From Novosphingobium umbonatum (GTDB taxonomy: Bacteria > Pseudomonadota > Alphaproteobacteria > Sphingomonadales > Sphingomonadaceae): DNA of 64,000 nt. Where the stretch lies: contig NZ_SACO01000003.1 of assembly GCF_004005905.1 (NCBI RefSeq), positions 124,001 to 188,000 of the forward strand. The letters run 5' to 3'. A model generated the notes under the pieces. It ran no database searches, had not been told where the DNA came from, and saw nothing but the letters and a program-made list of their open reading frames with translations. The stretch's first letter is position 1. Each line of letters starts with the position of its first letter. The position numbers and the translations under genes are program-made. Positions 26,029-36,324 of the stretch are shown one piece after another.

Positions 26029-26654
26029 GCCTGTGTATTGAACTGATCGGCCACCAGCTTGCGGAACGCGTCCGCACGATGGCTGATCGCATGCTTTTCG
26101 TCCGGTGCCAGTTCGGCAAAGGTGCGCGTGTCACCGCGGGGCACGAACACCGGATCAAAGCCAAAGCCCATGCGCCCGCGCGGAGGCCAGGTCATTTTGC
26201 CATCCACGCGGCCTTCGTAAACCGCATCCACGCCATCGGGCCAGGCCAGCGCCAGCACGCAGGCGAAATGTGCCGCGCGCCCAACATCCGGCCCATGGGC
26301 GCAAAGCAGGCCTTCGACCTTGCCCATCGCCATATACCAGTCGCGGCCCTCGCTGCCTTCATACCAATGCCTTTCGGCCCAGTCGGCGGTGTAGACGCCG
26401 GGCCTTCCGCCCAGCGCCTCCACACAAAGGCCCGAATCATCCGCCAGCGCGGGCAGGCCACTGGCCACGGCGGCAAAACGCGCCTTGATCAGCGCGTTTT
26501 CGATGAAGGTCGTGCCGGTTTCCGCCGGTTCCTCCAACCGCAGTTCACCGGCCGACACGCATTCCAACCCGTAGGGTTCGAGCAATTTCTGCATTTCATG
26601 CAGCTTGCCCAGATTATGCGTGGCAATCACGATTTTGCCGGTCAGTCGTGTCAT
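26025..26654 (-). CDS. rdgB: XTP/dITP diphosphatase (non-canonical purine NTPase)
   Basis: House-cleaning enzyme hydrolysing dITP, XTP and ITP to monophosphates, keeping deaminated purines out of nucleic acids. 209 residues with the Ham1/RdgB motifs IVIATHNLGKLHEMQ, ALADDSGLCVEALGGRPGVYTADWA and GRMGFGFDPVFVP, then SHRADAFRKL at the C-terminus. Follows rph by 45 bp on the same strand. Confidence 0.96.
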   Translation of the reverse strand: MTRLTGKIVIATHNLGKLHEMQKLLEPYGLECVSAGELRLEEPAETGTTFIENALIKARFAAVASGLPALADDSGLCVEALGGRPGVYTADWAERHWYEGSEGRDWYMAMGKVEGLLCAHGPDVGRAAHFACVLALAWPDGVDAVYEGRVDGKMTWPPRGRMGFGFDPVFVPRGDTRTFAELAPDEKHAISHRADAFRKLVADQFNTQA

Positions 26655-26699
26655 AGCCTATCCCTTTGCGCGCGGCTTTTCAGGCAAGAGAACGGAAGA

Positions 26700-27413
26700 T
26701 CAGCCAACAGCTTTAGCTTGCGCCGCAAAAATACGGTCGCAACCGATGCGGGCCAGACGCAAAAGGCGCAGCAGGCCTTCTTCATCGTAAGTCGCGCCTT
26801 CGGCAGTGGCCTGCACTTCGGCAATATGCCCACCTTCGATCAGCACGAAATTGGCATCGGCATCGGCGCTGCTATCCTCGATATAGTCAAGGTCAAGCAC
26901 CGGAACGCCATTGGCGATCCCGCAGGAAACGGCAGCTACCTTGCGGGTCAACGGATCCTCGGTCACAAGGCCCTTGGCCATCAGGCCGTTGATCGCCAAA
27001 CGCAGGGCCACCCATGCGCCCGAAATGGCCGCCGTGCGGGTGCCGCCATCGGCCTGCAACACATCGCAGTCCAGCGTGATCTGGCGCTCGCCCAGCTTCT
27101 TCATATCGGTGACAGCGCGCAAGCTCCGCCCGATAAGGCGCTGGATTTCCTGCGTGCGGCCCGACTGCTTGCCCTTGGCCGCTTCACGGCTGCCACGGGT
27201 ATGCGTGGCGCGGGGCAACATCGAATATTCCGCCGTTACCCAGCCTTCGCCCTTGCCGCGCAGGAAGGGGGGGATGCGTTCTTCGACGCTGGCGGTGACC
27301 AGCACCTTGGTGTCACCAAAGCAAACCAGCACGCTGCCTTCGGCATGTTTGGTGAAATTGGTGATGATTTCGATGGGGCGCATTTCATCAGGCGTACGGC
27401 CGGAAGGACGCAT
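26700..27413 (-). CDS. rph: ribonuclease PH
   Basis: Phosphorolytic 3'-5' exoribonuclease trimming tRNA 3' ends. 237 residues, the standard length, opening [16 protein letters not shown], with [22 protein letters not shown] and [18 protein letters not shown] of the phosphate-binding core. ATG 27413 is the conserved start. Divergent from hrcA with 82 bp between, the order rph/hrcA being typical of alphaproteobacteria. Confidence 0.97.
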   Translation of the reverse strand: MRPSGRTPDEMRPIEIITNFTKHAEGSVLVCFGDTKVLVTASVEERIPPFLRGKGEGWVTAEYSMLPRATHTRGSREAAKGKQSGRTQEIQRLIGRSLRAVTDMKKLGERQITLDCDVLQADGGTRTAAISGAWVALRLAINGLMAKGLVTEDPLTRKVAAVSCGIANGVPVLDLDYIEDSSADADANFVLIEGGHIAEVQATAEGATYDEEGLLRLLRLARIGCDRIFAAQAKAVG

Positions 27414-27495
27414 GGGGTAAACTCCGTGGCAAATTTGCGCCTTCCTTGGCCGCATGGGCTTGCTGGTTCAAGGGTGATCGTTAAATAAGTTGTCT

Positions 27496-28548
27496 ATGCA
27501 AAGCCTGCCGATCACCGAATTGACCGCCCGTGCGCGGGAAATCTTCCGCATGGTGGTGGAAGGCTATCTGCATTCAGGGCAACCGGTGGGGTCAAAAGCC
27601 TTGGCCATGCTGGGGGCGAGCGGGGGGCTGAACCTGTCGCCCGCCTCGATCCGCAGCGTGTTGTCTGATCTGGAAAGTCTGGGCCTGCTCAGCCACCCGC
27701 ATACCAGCGCGGGGCGGATGCCCACCGAAATCGGCCTGCGCCTGTTTGTCGATGGCATGATGCAGGTGGCCGAACCCACAGCGGAGGAACGCGCGGCGAT
27801 TGAACGCTCACTCTCCGCGCCGGGGCCGGTTGAGGCCGCCTTGGCCGCCACCAGCGCGGCGCTGTCGGACCTGAGCGCCTGTGCGGGCGTGGTGATGGTG
27901 CCAAGGCGCGAGCCGATCCTGTCGCAACTGAGCCTTGTGCCCTTGGGGCCGGGCAGGGCGCTGGCGGTGCTGGTGGGGCAGGATGGTGGGGTGGAAAACC
28001 GCTTGTTGCAATTCCCGCTCGGCCTGCCTGCGGGGGCTTTGGAGGAAGCCTCGAACTATATCACCGCCCATCTGGCCGGACGGACTTTGGCCGAGGCAGC
28101 CCGCGCGATGCAGGCGGATCTGGCCTCGGGGCGCTCGGCACTGGATGCGGCCAGCGCCGATCTGGTGCAGCGCGGGTTGGCGGTATGGAGTGAGGATGCC
28201 GAACGCCGTCCGGTGCTGATCGTGCGCGGACAGGCCAATTTGCTGGACGAGGCGGCTTTGTCCGACCTCGACCGCGTGCGGAGCCTGCTCGACGATCTGG
28301 AAAATAAACAATCGGTCGCCGACTTGCTGGATATCGCCCGTGAGGCCGATGCCACGCGCATTTTCATCGGCAGCGAGAACCGGCTTTTCGCGCTTTCCGG
28401 CTCCTCGGTGATTGCTTCACCCTATCGTGACCGCGAGGGGAGAGTGATCGGCGTTGTGGGGGTAATTGGGCCGACAAGGTTGAATTATGCGCGTCTCGTC
28501 CCCATGGTGGATTTCACGGCCCAGTCTCTGGGCAAGGTTATCGGATAA
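27496..28548 (+). CDS. hrcA: heat-inducible transcription repressor HrcA
   Basis: Repressor that binds CIRCE elements, usually upstream of groESL, and is folded by GroEL. 350 residues: N-terminal winged helix (ITELTARAREIFRMVVEGYLHSGQPVGSKALA, SPASIRSVLSDLESLGLLSHPHTSAGRMPTEIGLRLFVD) and GAF-like C-terminal domain ending IGVVGVIGPTRLNYARLVPMVDFTAQ. ATG 27496 gives the conserved start; TTG 27490 is possible. No CIRCE is seen in this window, so its targets lie elsewhere. Followed by grpE after 21 bp. A CTTG at 27459-27462 with an AT-rich box near 27480 is a weak RpoH-like promoter candidate. Confidence 0.95.
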   Translation: MQSLPITELTARAREIFRMVVEGYLHSGQPVGSKALAMLGASGGLNLSPASIRSVLSDLESLGLLSHPHTSAGRMPTEIGLRLFVDGMMQVAEPTAEERAAIERSLSAPGPVEAALAATSAALSDLSACAGVVMVPRREPILSQLSLVPLGPGRALAVLVGQDGGVENRLLQFPLGLPAGALEEASNYITAHLAGRTLAEAARAMQADLASGRSALDAASADLVQRGLAVWSEDAERRPVLIVRGQANLLDEAALSDLDRVRSLLDDLENKQSVADLLDIAREADATRIFIGSENRLFALSGSSVIASPYRDREGRVIGVVGVIGPTRLNYARLVPMVDFTAQSLGKVIG

Positions 28549-28569
28549 TTTTGGAAGCTGTTACAGATT

Positions 28570-29106
28570 ATGACTGAAGAAACCACGCAGGACCCTCAAT
28601 CGACCGCCGAAGCCACCAGCGAAAGCGTTGATACGCAGGCCGAGCGCATTGCGCAGCTGGAAAGCGATCTGGAAGCGGCGAAGAATGAAGTGCTTTATGC
28701 CAAGGCTGACACCCAGAATGTGCGCCGCCGTCTGGAAAAGGACATTGCCGACGCCCGCGCCTATGCCAGCACCTCCTTTGCCCGCGATATGTTGAGCGTG
28801 GCCGACAATCTGGCCCGCGCGCTGGACGCGATCCCCGCCGAATTGCGCGAGGATGACAAGCTGAAATCGCTGGTCGCCGGTATCGAGGCCACGGGCCGCG
28901 AGCTGGAAAAGGTGTTTGGCCTGCATGGCATCACCAAGGTGGCGGCGCAGGGCATGCCTTTGGACCCCAACCAGCATCAGGCGATGATGGAAGTGCCCCA
29001 TGACGCCGAACCGGGCACGGTCATTCAGGTGCTCCAGCATGGCTATACGATCAAGGATCGCCTGCTGCGCCCCGCGATGGTGACGGTGGCCAAGAAGCCG
29101 GATTGA
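28570..29106 (+). CDS. grpE: nucleotide exchange factor GrpE
   Basis: Releases ADP from DnaK. 178 residues: disordered acidic N-terminus, long coiled-coil region (AERIAQLESDLEAAKNEVLYAKADTQNVRRRLEKD), and C-terminal beta domain with HQAMMEVPHDAEPGTVIQVLQHGY. Lies in the hrcA-grpE pair and is followed by a bidirectional terminator. dnaK begins 0.8 kb downstream, separated by the copper lipoprotein gene. Confidence 0.96.
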   Translation: MTEETTQDPQSTAEATSESVDTQAERIAQLESDLEAAKNEVLYAKADTQNVRRRLEKDIADARAYASTSFARDMLSVADNLARALDAIPAELREDDKLKSLVAGIEATGRELEKVFGLHGITKVAAQGMPLDPNQHQAMMEVPHDAEPGTVIQVLQHGYTIKDRLLRPAMVTVAKKPD

Positions 29107-29111
29107 TCGAC

Positions 29112-29138
29112 AAAAGGGGGCCTGAACAGCCCCCTTTT
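29112..29138. terminator. bidirectional intrinsic terminator after grpE
   Basis: AAAA GGGGGC (29112-29121) pairs with GCCCCC TTTT (29129-29138), 7-base loop, followed by further T residues to 29141. It serves both grpE and the converging copper chaperone gene, whose stop is at 29148. Confidence 0.9.
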
Positions 29139-29147
29139 TTTATGCGC

Positions 29148-29669
29148 TTAATGCTGGTGGTCCATTCCCGACATGCCGCTGGCCATGCCACCGGGCGCCT
29201 CGGCGCTCAGCGTGCCTTCCAGCTTGCGCCCATCACTTAACACCAGCGTATAGGGCAGCTTGTCCCCCGCCTTGGCGCTGGCGGGCATGTCGAACACCAT
29301 CACGTGATTGCCGCCCCGCGCAAAGGGCAGAGTGCCATGGGGCGCGACGGTGATCTTGTCCACCGGCACCATTTCCTGCCCCTTGGTTTCGTGCATTTCC
29401 GCCGCACCGGCACCGCGGATTTCCACGGAGGTAATAGTCACGGGCGCTTTTTCTGTATTGCGCCACAGCGGATAGGCCGCCGCAGGATTGCCCGCTACCG
29501 CAGGCAGGACAAGGCTTCCCGATGGGGTGGCGCTGGCTTGTTCGCCGGTGCTGGCCTCGGTCGGTGCGGCAGGCGAGGCAGGTTCCTCATGCTTGTGGCA
29601 AGCGCTTAGCGCGGCCACGGCCAACAAAGAAAGCGCCAACAGGGCAGGGGCGAAAGTGACGGGCTTCAT
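29148..29669 (-). CDS. PCu(A)C-type periplasmic copper chaperone lipoprotein
   Basis: A 173-residue lipoprotein: signal sequence with lipobox ALSAC (C24), an Ala/Pro/Ser-rich linker (25-60), then a cupredoxin-like PCu(A)C domain. Copper ligands sit in AEMHETKGQEM (M92/H93, M100) and GGNHVMVF (H122, M124), with 21 residues between M100 and H122 as in the family motif. A Met/His tail (GMSGMDHQH) may add metal binding. PCu(A)C proteins deliver Cu(I) to the CuA or CuB site of cytochrome oxidases. No oxidase genes are adjacent. Confidence 0.9.
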   Translation of the reverse strand: MKPVTFAPALLALSLLAVAALSACHKHEEPASPAAPTEASTGEQASATPSGSLVLPAVAGNPAAAYPLWRNTEKAPVTITSVEIRGAGAAEMHETKGQEMVPVDKITVAPHGTLPFARGGNHVMVFDMPASAKAGDKLPYTLVLSDGRKLEGTLSAEAPGGMASGMSGMDHQH

Positions 29670-29791
29670 CGGGCCTTTTCTCCTCTTTGCCGCTGGTTAC
29701 CGGCCTTTTGCCCGTCTGCCAAGCAGGCGGCGTATAAAGCCCTTCGCGGCCCCAATGTGACATTTTGCGCAAAATTGCATGGGTCACAGGT

Positions 29792-29820
29792 CTTGTCGGG
29801 GGGGAAAGCCCACCTATATG
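29792..29820 (+). promoter_or_regulatory. RpoH (sigma-32)-type promoter of dnaK
   Basis: CTTG at 29792-29795, a spacer of 17 bases, then CCTATATG at 29813-29820, an excellent match to the alphaproteobacterial heat-shock promoter pattern CTTG-N17-CYTATNTNNG. It lies about 88 bp upstream of the dnaK ATG. Confidence 0.8.
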
Positions 29821-29908
29821 CCGGTCTGTCAGCGAGCCGCGAAAGCTGCCTTGCCGGGATGCCGGGAGACACACTGGCGGTGTCACACGAGACGTAAGGG
29901 ATTGAAAC

Positions 29909-31813
<1,905 letters not shown>

Positions 31814-31829
31814 TGTTGCGATGAAAGAC

Positions 31830-31857
31830 GCCCGCTGCCGCTTCGGCGGTGGCGGGC
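31830..31857 (+). promoter_or_regulatory. UUCG-capped hairpin between dnaK and dnaJ
   Basis: Twelve-pair stem (31830-31841/31846-31857, including two G-T pairs) closed by C(TTCG)G, an exceptionally stable tetraloop. No T tract follows. Most likely it stabilises the dnaK mRNA 3' end or partly attenuates dnaJ expression. Confidence 0.65.
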
Positions 31858-31878
31858 CTCCTTTCGGGGGAAAATGCA

Positions 31879-33018
31879 ATGTCGGCAGAAATCGACTATT
31901 ACGAATTGCTCGAAGTCAGCCGTGACGCCGATGACGGGGTGCTGAAGTCCTCGTATCGCAAGCTGGCGATGAAATATCACCCGGACCGCAACCCCGGGGA
32001 TGCCGAAGCCGAAGCGCGCTTCAAGCAGATCAGCGAAGCCTATGATTGTCTGAAGGACCCGCAAAAGCGCGCGGCCTATGACCGTTATGGCCATGCTGCC
32101 TATCAACAAGGCGGGGCCGGGGCAGGCGGCGGCGGCTTTCAGGGTGGCGCCGATTTCGGTGATTTCGGCGATATTTTCGAAAGCATCTTCGGCAATGCCT
32201 TTGGCGGCGGTGGCGGGCGGCAACAGGCCCGTCGCGGTGCCGATCTGCGCTATGATCTGGAAATCGGGCTGGAAGACGCTTTCCATGGCAAGACCGTGGA
32301 AGTGGAAGTCGATGTCGCGGTGGGCTGTGACCCTTGCAAGGGTTCGGGTGCCGAGCCGGGCACGGGCAAGCGCCGCTGCAACATGTGCGGTGGCCATGGC
32401 AAGGTGCGCGCGCAACAGGGCTTTTTCATGGTGGAGCGCACTTGCCCCACCTGTCATGGCCGCGGCGAGGTGATCGACAAGCCTTGCAAGAGCTGCCGTG
32501 GCGAAGGCCGTGTGGAACAGCGCAAGAAGCTGGAAGTGGCCATTCCCAAGGGCGTGGACGATGGCAACCGCATCCGCTTGCAGGGCAAGGGCGAGGCGGG
32601 GCCTGCGGGCACACCAGCGGGCGACCTGTACATCTTCCTGCACCTGCGTCGCCATCCGGTGTTCGACCGCGACGGCACGACGCTGCTGACGCGGGCGCAT
32701 ATCAGCTTCACCACCGCCGCGCTGGGGGGACAAATCGAAATCCCCGGCATGGATGGCCAGAAGCATGTGATCGACATTCCCGCCGGTATCCAGACCGGCA
32801 AGCAGTTGCGCAAGCGGGGCGCCGGTATGCCGGTGCTCAACGGGCGCGGGATTGGCGATCTGGTGGTAGAAGTGGCGGTGGAAACGCCCACCAAGCTGAC
32901 CACACGCCAAAAGGAATTGCTGCGCGAGTTCCAGGCCAACGAGACGGGCGAACAATGCCCTGAAAGCAAGGGCTTCTTTGACCGGCTCAAAGAGGTCTGG
33001 AACGATCTGACCGAATGA
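31879..33018 (+). CDS. dnaJ: molecular chaperone DnaJ (Hsp40)
   Basis: Co-chaperone stimulating DnaK ATPase. 379 residues: J domain with HPD at 34-36, Gly/Phe-rich linker (about 75-115), four CxxCxGxG zinc repeats at about 150-210 (CDPCKGSG, CNMCGGHG, CPTCHGRG, CKSCRGEG), and C-terminal substrate-binding domains with GDLYIFLHLRRHPVFDRDG. ATG 31879 gives the canonical EIDYYELLEVSRDA opening. Ends before a strong terminator. Confidence 0.98.
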   Translation: MSAEIDYYELLEVSRDADDGVLKSSYRKLAMKYHPDRNPGDAEAEARFKQISEAYDCLKDPQKRAAYDRYGHAAYQQGGAGAGGGGFQGGADFGDFGDIFESIFGNAFGGGGGRQQARRGADLRYDLEIGLEDAFHGKTVEVEVDVAVGCDPCKGSGAEPGTGKRRCNMCGGHGKVRAQQGFFMVERTCPTCHGRGEVIDKPCKSCRGEGRVEQRKKLEVAIPKGVDDGNRIRLQGKGEAGPAGTPAGDLYIFLHLRRHPVFDRDGTTLLTRAHISFTTAALGGQIEIPGMDGQKHVIDIPAGIQTGKQLRKRGAGMPVLNGRGIGDLVVEVAVETPTKLTTRQKELLREFQANETGEQCPESKGFFDRLKEVWNDLTE

Positions 33019-33025
33019 ACATCAA

Positions 33026-33057
33026 GCGGCGGGAGGCAAACACTCCCGCCGCTTTTT
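33026..33057 (+). terminator. intrinsic terminator of dnaKJ
   Basis: Perfect 10-bp GC-rich stem 33026-33035/33043-33052, 7-base loop, followed by five T residues. Ends the dnaK-dnaJ unit. Confidence 0.9.
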
Positions 33058-33094
33058 GCTTGCGTTCCTTTAATGTTCTCCCTAATTTGGCGCC

Positions 33095-34486
33095 ATGGCC
33101 AAACCGAAACGTCGCTTTGTATGTTCTGCCTGTGGCAGCGTTACCCACCGTTGGCAGGGGCAGTGCGACGATTGTCAGGAATGGAACACGCTGACCGAGG
33201 AAGCACCGCAGACGGTGTTTTCGGCCAAGCATGATTTGTCCTCCGGCGGGCGCAAGGTTTTGTTCGAACCCTTGGATAAGCCCGGAGAGGCCTTGGTGCG
33301 GCGCAGCACCGGCATTGCCGAATTTGACCGCGCCTTGGGCGGGGGCCTCGTTCCGGGCAGCGCCATTTTGATGGGCGGCGATCCGGGTATCGGCAAATCC
33401 ACGCTATTGTTGCAGGCCAGCGCGAAAGTGGCCCAATCGGGCGGATTGGCGGTCTATATCAGTGGCGAAGAGGCTCCCGGCCAGATCAGGTTGCGTGCCG
33501 AACGTTTGGGCGTGGCCAGCGCGCCGATCAAACTGGCAGCATCCACATCAGTGCGCGATATTCTCACCACTTTGGGCAGTATGGATACGCCCGACTTGCT
33601 GGTGATCGATTCAATCCAATGCATGCATTCCGACCAGATCGAGGGCGCGCCGGGCACGGTTAGTCAGGTTCGCGGCTGCGCCTTTGAATTGATCCGCTAT
33701 GCCAAGGATAGTGGCGCGGCGGTGGTACTGGTGGGGCATGTGACCAAGGACGGCAATATTGCTGGGCCTCGCGTGCTGGAGCATATGGTCGATGTGGTGA
33801 TGGCGTTCGAGGGCGAGCGCAGCCACCAATATCGCATCCTGCGCAATTTGAAGAACCGCTTTGGCCCCGTAGACGAGATTGGCGTATTTGCCATGGCGGG
33901 CGAGGGGCTGGCGGAAGTGGGCAATCCTTCGATGCTGTTCCTGTCTGGCCGCGACAATGCGATGGCGGGCAGCGCTGTGTTTCCCGCGATTGAAGGCACA
34001 AGGCCGGTGCTGGTGGAAATTCAGGCGCTGATCGTGCGTTTGCAATCGGGCGCCACGCCCCGCCGTGCAGTGGTGGGCTGGGATAGCGGGCGGCTTGCCA
34101 TGTTGCTGGCGGTGCTGGAATCGCGCTGCGGGCTTAATTTCTCCAGCGCGGAAGTCTATTTGAACGTGGCGGGTGGTTATCGTCTCGCTGATCCGGCTGC
34201 CGATCTGGCGGTGGCGGCGGCGCTGGTTTCGGCGCTGGCGGACCGGCCTTTGGCCCAACGCGCCGTCTGGTTTGGCGAAGTATCACTGGCGGGCGAGATC
34301 AGGCCGGTGGCGCATGGCGGGTTGCGTTTGCGGGAATCGGCCAAGCTGGGCTTTGATCAGGCCTATGGTCCGGACGAGATGGGTGTTGGCGGCAAGGGCG
34401 GGAAGCCCAAGGCGGTGGAGGGCATGCGGCACCATCGCTTGTCTTTGCTGCCAAATCTCGTTGACCAGATTGTGGGGAGCGAATAG
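33095..34486 (+). CDS. radA: DNA repair protein RadA
   Basis: RecA-like ATPase promoting branch migration during recombination. 463 residues: N-terminal zinc ribbon (C10, C13, C24, C27), Walker A GDPGIGKST (95-103), the RadA-specific KNRFG motif (253-257), and a C-terminal Lon-protease-like domain opening ARRAVVGWDSGRLAMLLAVLE-type sequence. Start ATG 33095. It is followed 12 bp later by cvpA. Confidence 0.96.
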   Translation: MAKPKRRFVCSACGSVTHRWQGQCDDCQEWNTLTEEAPQTVFSAKHDLSSGGRKVLFEPLDKPGEALVRRSTGIAEFDRALGGGLVPGSAILMGGDPGIGKSTLLLQASAKVAQSGGLAVYISGEEAPGQIRLRAERLGVASAPIKLAASTSVRDILTTLGSMDTPDLLVIDSIQCMHSDQIEGAPGTVSQVRGCAFELIRYAKDSGAAVVLVGHVTKDGNIAGPRVLEHMVDVVMAFEGERSHQYRILRNLKNRFGPVDEIGVFAMAGEGLAEVGNPSMLFLSGRDNAMAGSAVFPAIEGTRPVLVEIQALIVRLQSGATPRRAVVGWDSGRLAMLLAVLESRCGLNFSSAEVYLNVAGGYRLADPAADLAVAAALVSALADRPLAQRAVWFGEVSLAGEIRPVAHGGLRLRESAKLGFDQAYGPDEMGVGGKGGKPKAVEGMRHHRLSLLPNLVDQIVGSE

Positions 34487-34498
34487 GCCCAAGCCATT

Positions 34499-35074
34499 AT
34501 GACCGGTTTTGATATCCTTGTGCTGGTGGTGGTGGGCCTTGCCGCTACCTATGGTTTTCTGCGTGGCTTTGTGCAGGAGGCGATTTCGCTTTTCGCGATT
34601 GCCGCCTCGATCATCGCCATCCGCACTCTGCACACGCCTTTGGCCAATGTTCTGGGGCCAAAGGTCGGCACGGAAAGCGGCGCAAGTGTTCTGGCCTTTT
34701 TCCTGCTGTTGATCTTGCCCTATGTGGCTGTGCGTCTGCTTGCGCGGGCCTTGGGTTCGGCCTCGCGCGCTTCGGCCTTGGCGCCGGTGGATCGCGTGCT
34801 GGGCTTTGGCTTTGGCGCGGTGAAGGGCACGATCATTATCGTGATGGGCTTTTCGGTGATCGTGCTGTTTTACGATACGATCTGGGGGCCCGGTGGTCGG
34901 CCTGACTGGATGACCAAGGCGCGCACCTATCGCTTTATCGATGCTTGCAGCGTGGAAATGGTCAATCGCATTGCAGAGCGACGCAAGGCTTCGGCGGAAG
35001 CTGCCGCCAGCCCCACTCCTTCGCCAGAGCCCAGCGCGACCGCTACCCATCGCAAGCGGCACAAGGGGGCCTGA
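34499..35074 (+). CDS. cvpA: CvpA family membrane protein
   Basis: A 191-residue inner-membrane protein with four hydrophobic segments in the first 130 residues (FDILVLVVVGLAATYGFLRG at the start, then AISLFAIAASIIAI, VLAFFLLLILPYVAVRLL and FGAVKGTIIIVMGFSVIVLF) and a Ser/Pro/Lys-rich cytoplasmic tail. The GFxRGFxxE signature of CvpA is present. CvpA proteins have been linked to colicin V export, envelope and biofilm traits. Its stop overlaps the next start (TGATG). Confidence 0.92.
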   Translation: MTGFDILVLVVVGLAATYGFLRGFVQEAISLFAIAASIIAIRTLHTPLANVLGPKVGTESGASVLAFFLLLILPYVAVRLLARALGSASRASALAPVDRVLGFGFGAVKGTIIIVMGFSVIVLFYDTIWGPGGRPDWMTKARTYRFIDACSVEMVNRIAERRKASAEAAASPTPSPEPSATATHRKRHKGA

Positions 35075-35511
35075 TGGCCTTGGCCAGCGTTGCCGCCCTT
35101 TACACGCCGCAAGTGTTGATGCTGGCCACCTCGCTGGTGTCCTATCCGCTCGATGAAGCGCTTCCGCTGCAAGGCCATGCGCGCTCGGCATCCTGTGGCA
35201 GCAGCTTGCGCGTTGCTTTGGCGCTGGATGCGTCGGGCGCGATCGATCGCATAGGTGTGGCGGCACAAGCCTGTGCCATCGGTCAGGCGGCCACGGCGAT
35301 TATGCTGGGCGCGGCAAAGGGGCTTGCGCTGGAAGATTTCCGGCGGGCCGAAACTGCCTTGCAAAACTGGCTGTCAGGCGAGGGTGATCTGCCCGATTGG
35401 CCGGGGCTGCATGTGCTGGAACCGGCGCGTGCCTTTGCCGGAAGGCATGGCGCGATCCTGCTTGGCTGGCAGGCGGTGATCAACGCTTTTTCCAGCGCAG
35501 ACGCGGCATAA
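35074..35511 (+). CDS. NifU/IscU-like iron-sulfur scaffold-family protein
   Basis: 145 residues matching the NifU-N/IscU fold: LYTPQVLMLATSLVSYPLDEA, SASCGSSLRVALALDASGAIDRIG with C41, and AAQACAIGQAATAIML with C67, corresponding to the first two cluster-binding cysteines of IscU. The region where IscU has its third cysteine reads GRHGAILLGWQAV and lacks it. So it may hold or deliver clusters differently, or may no longer be a scaffold. The ATG at 35074 is fused to the cvpA stop, the usual cvpA-linked arrangement in sphingomonads as I recall it. Confidence 0.8.
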   Translation: MALASVAALYTPQVLMLATSLVSYPLDEALPLQGHARSASCGSSLRVALALDASGAIDRIGVAAQACAIGQAATAIMLGAAKGLALEDFRRAETALQNWLSGEGDLPDWPGLHVLEPARAFAGRHGAILLGWQAVINAFSSADAA

Positions 35512-35575
35512 CCCACCCTTTTGTGCGGATTGCTGCACCTTTTTTATTATCCCACACAAATCTCTGTTGCGCGGC

Positions 35576-35621
35576 AGCAACTTGTTGCTTTGCACATGCT
35601 GCAGGTGTTAGCCTGCAACAT
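35576..35621 (+). promoter_or_regulatory. TGC-rich palindromes upstream of phaR (candidate PhaR operator)
   Basis: Two dyads in the 132-bp leader of phaR. AGCAAC-TT-GTTGCT spans 35576-35589. A longer one, ATGcTGCAGG (35596-35605), spacer TGTTAG, CCTGCAaCAT (35612-35621), follows with centres 26 bp apart. PhaR regulators of alphaproteobacteria bind TGC-rich palindromes and repress their own genes, so autoregulation is a reasonable inference. Confidence 0.5.
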
Positions 35622-35643
35622 GCTCTGGGAGGAGTGATGAGAT

Positions 35644-36228
35644 ATGACAACACAATCAGAACAGAAGTCCGAAACGGTCATCATCAAGAAATATGCGAAC
35701 CGTCGGCTGTATAACACCCAGTCCTCGAGCTATATCACGCTGGACCATCTGGCCAAGATGACCCGCGAGGGCATTGAATTCCGCGTGCTGGACGCCAAGA
35801 CCGGCACCGATATCACCCACCAGATCCTGACGCAGATCATCATGGAAGAGGAAGCCAGCGGCGAGCAGATGCTGCCCGTCAACTTCCTTCGCCAGTTGAT
35901 CGGCATGTATGGCAATTCGATGCAGGGCTTGATCCCGCATTATCTGGAAGCCTCGATGGACCAGTTCCGCGCCAACCAGCTCAAGCTGCGCAAGGCGTTT
36001 GAGGAAAGCATCGAGAGCAACCCGCTGGCCAAGCTGGCGCAGCAGAATATTGCCATGTTCCAGGCGGCGGCGGCGGCCTTCATCCCCGGCGCCGAAGCGG
36101 GCGGGGAAACGGCTGCGGCAGAGCCTGCCAAGGAAAAGCCTGCTGAAGGCGGCACGCGTGAGGAACTGGATGCTCTGCGCAGCCAGATGGCCGAGATGCA
36201 AAAGATGCTGGACAAGCTGGCCAAGTAA
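35644..36228 (+). CDS. phaR: polyhydroxyalkanoate synthesis repressor PhaR
   Basis: Transcription factor that senses PHA granules and controls phasin and PHA genes. 194 residues: DNA-binding PHB_acc_N domain with VIIKKYANRRLYNTQSSSYITLDHLAKM, then a PHB_acc region (TDITHQILTQIIMEEEASGEQMLPVNFLRQLI) and an Ala/Glu-rich C-terminal coiled coil. A strong ribosome site (GGGAGGAG) precedes the ATG. No PHA synthesis genes are in the window. Confidence 0.95.
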   Translation: MTTQSEQKSETVIIKKYANRRLYNTQSSSYITLDHLAKMTREGIEFRVLDAKTGTDITHQILTQIIMEEEASGEQMLPVNFLRQLIGMYGNSMQGLIPHYLEASMDQFRANQLKLRKAFEESIESNPLAKLAQQNIAMFQAAAAAFIPGAEAGGETAAAEPAKEKPAEGGTREELDALRSQMAEMQKMLDKLAK

Positions 36229-36234
36229 GCCATC

Positions 36235-36261
36235 GGGCCAGCCCGTATCATGGGCTGGCCC
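36235..36261 (+). terminator. hairpin after phaR
   Basis: Perfect 10-bp stem 36235-36244/36252-36261 with a 7-base loop, six bases after the phaR stop. There is no T tract, so it is either a Rho-assisted end or an mRNA stabiliser. It precedes proS. Confidence 0.5.
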
Positions 36262-36324
36262 GCGATACCTTTGGTGCATTCCCTGTCTGGACTGGACGGT
36301 TCGGGGCCGCTAGGGCTTTGCGCC

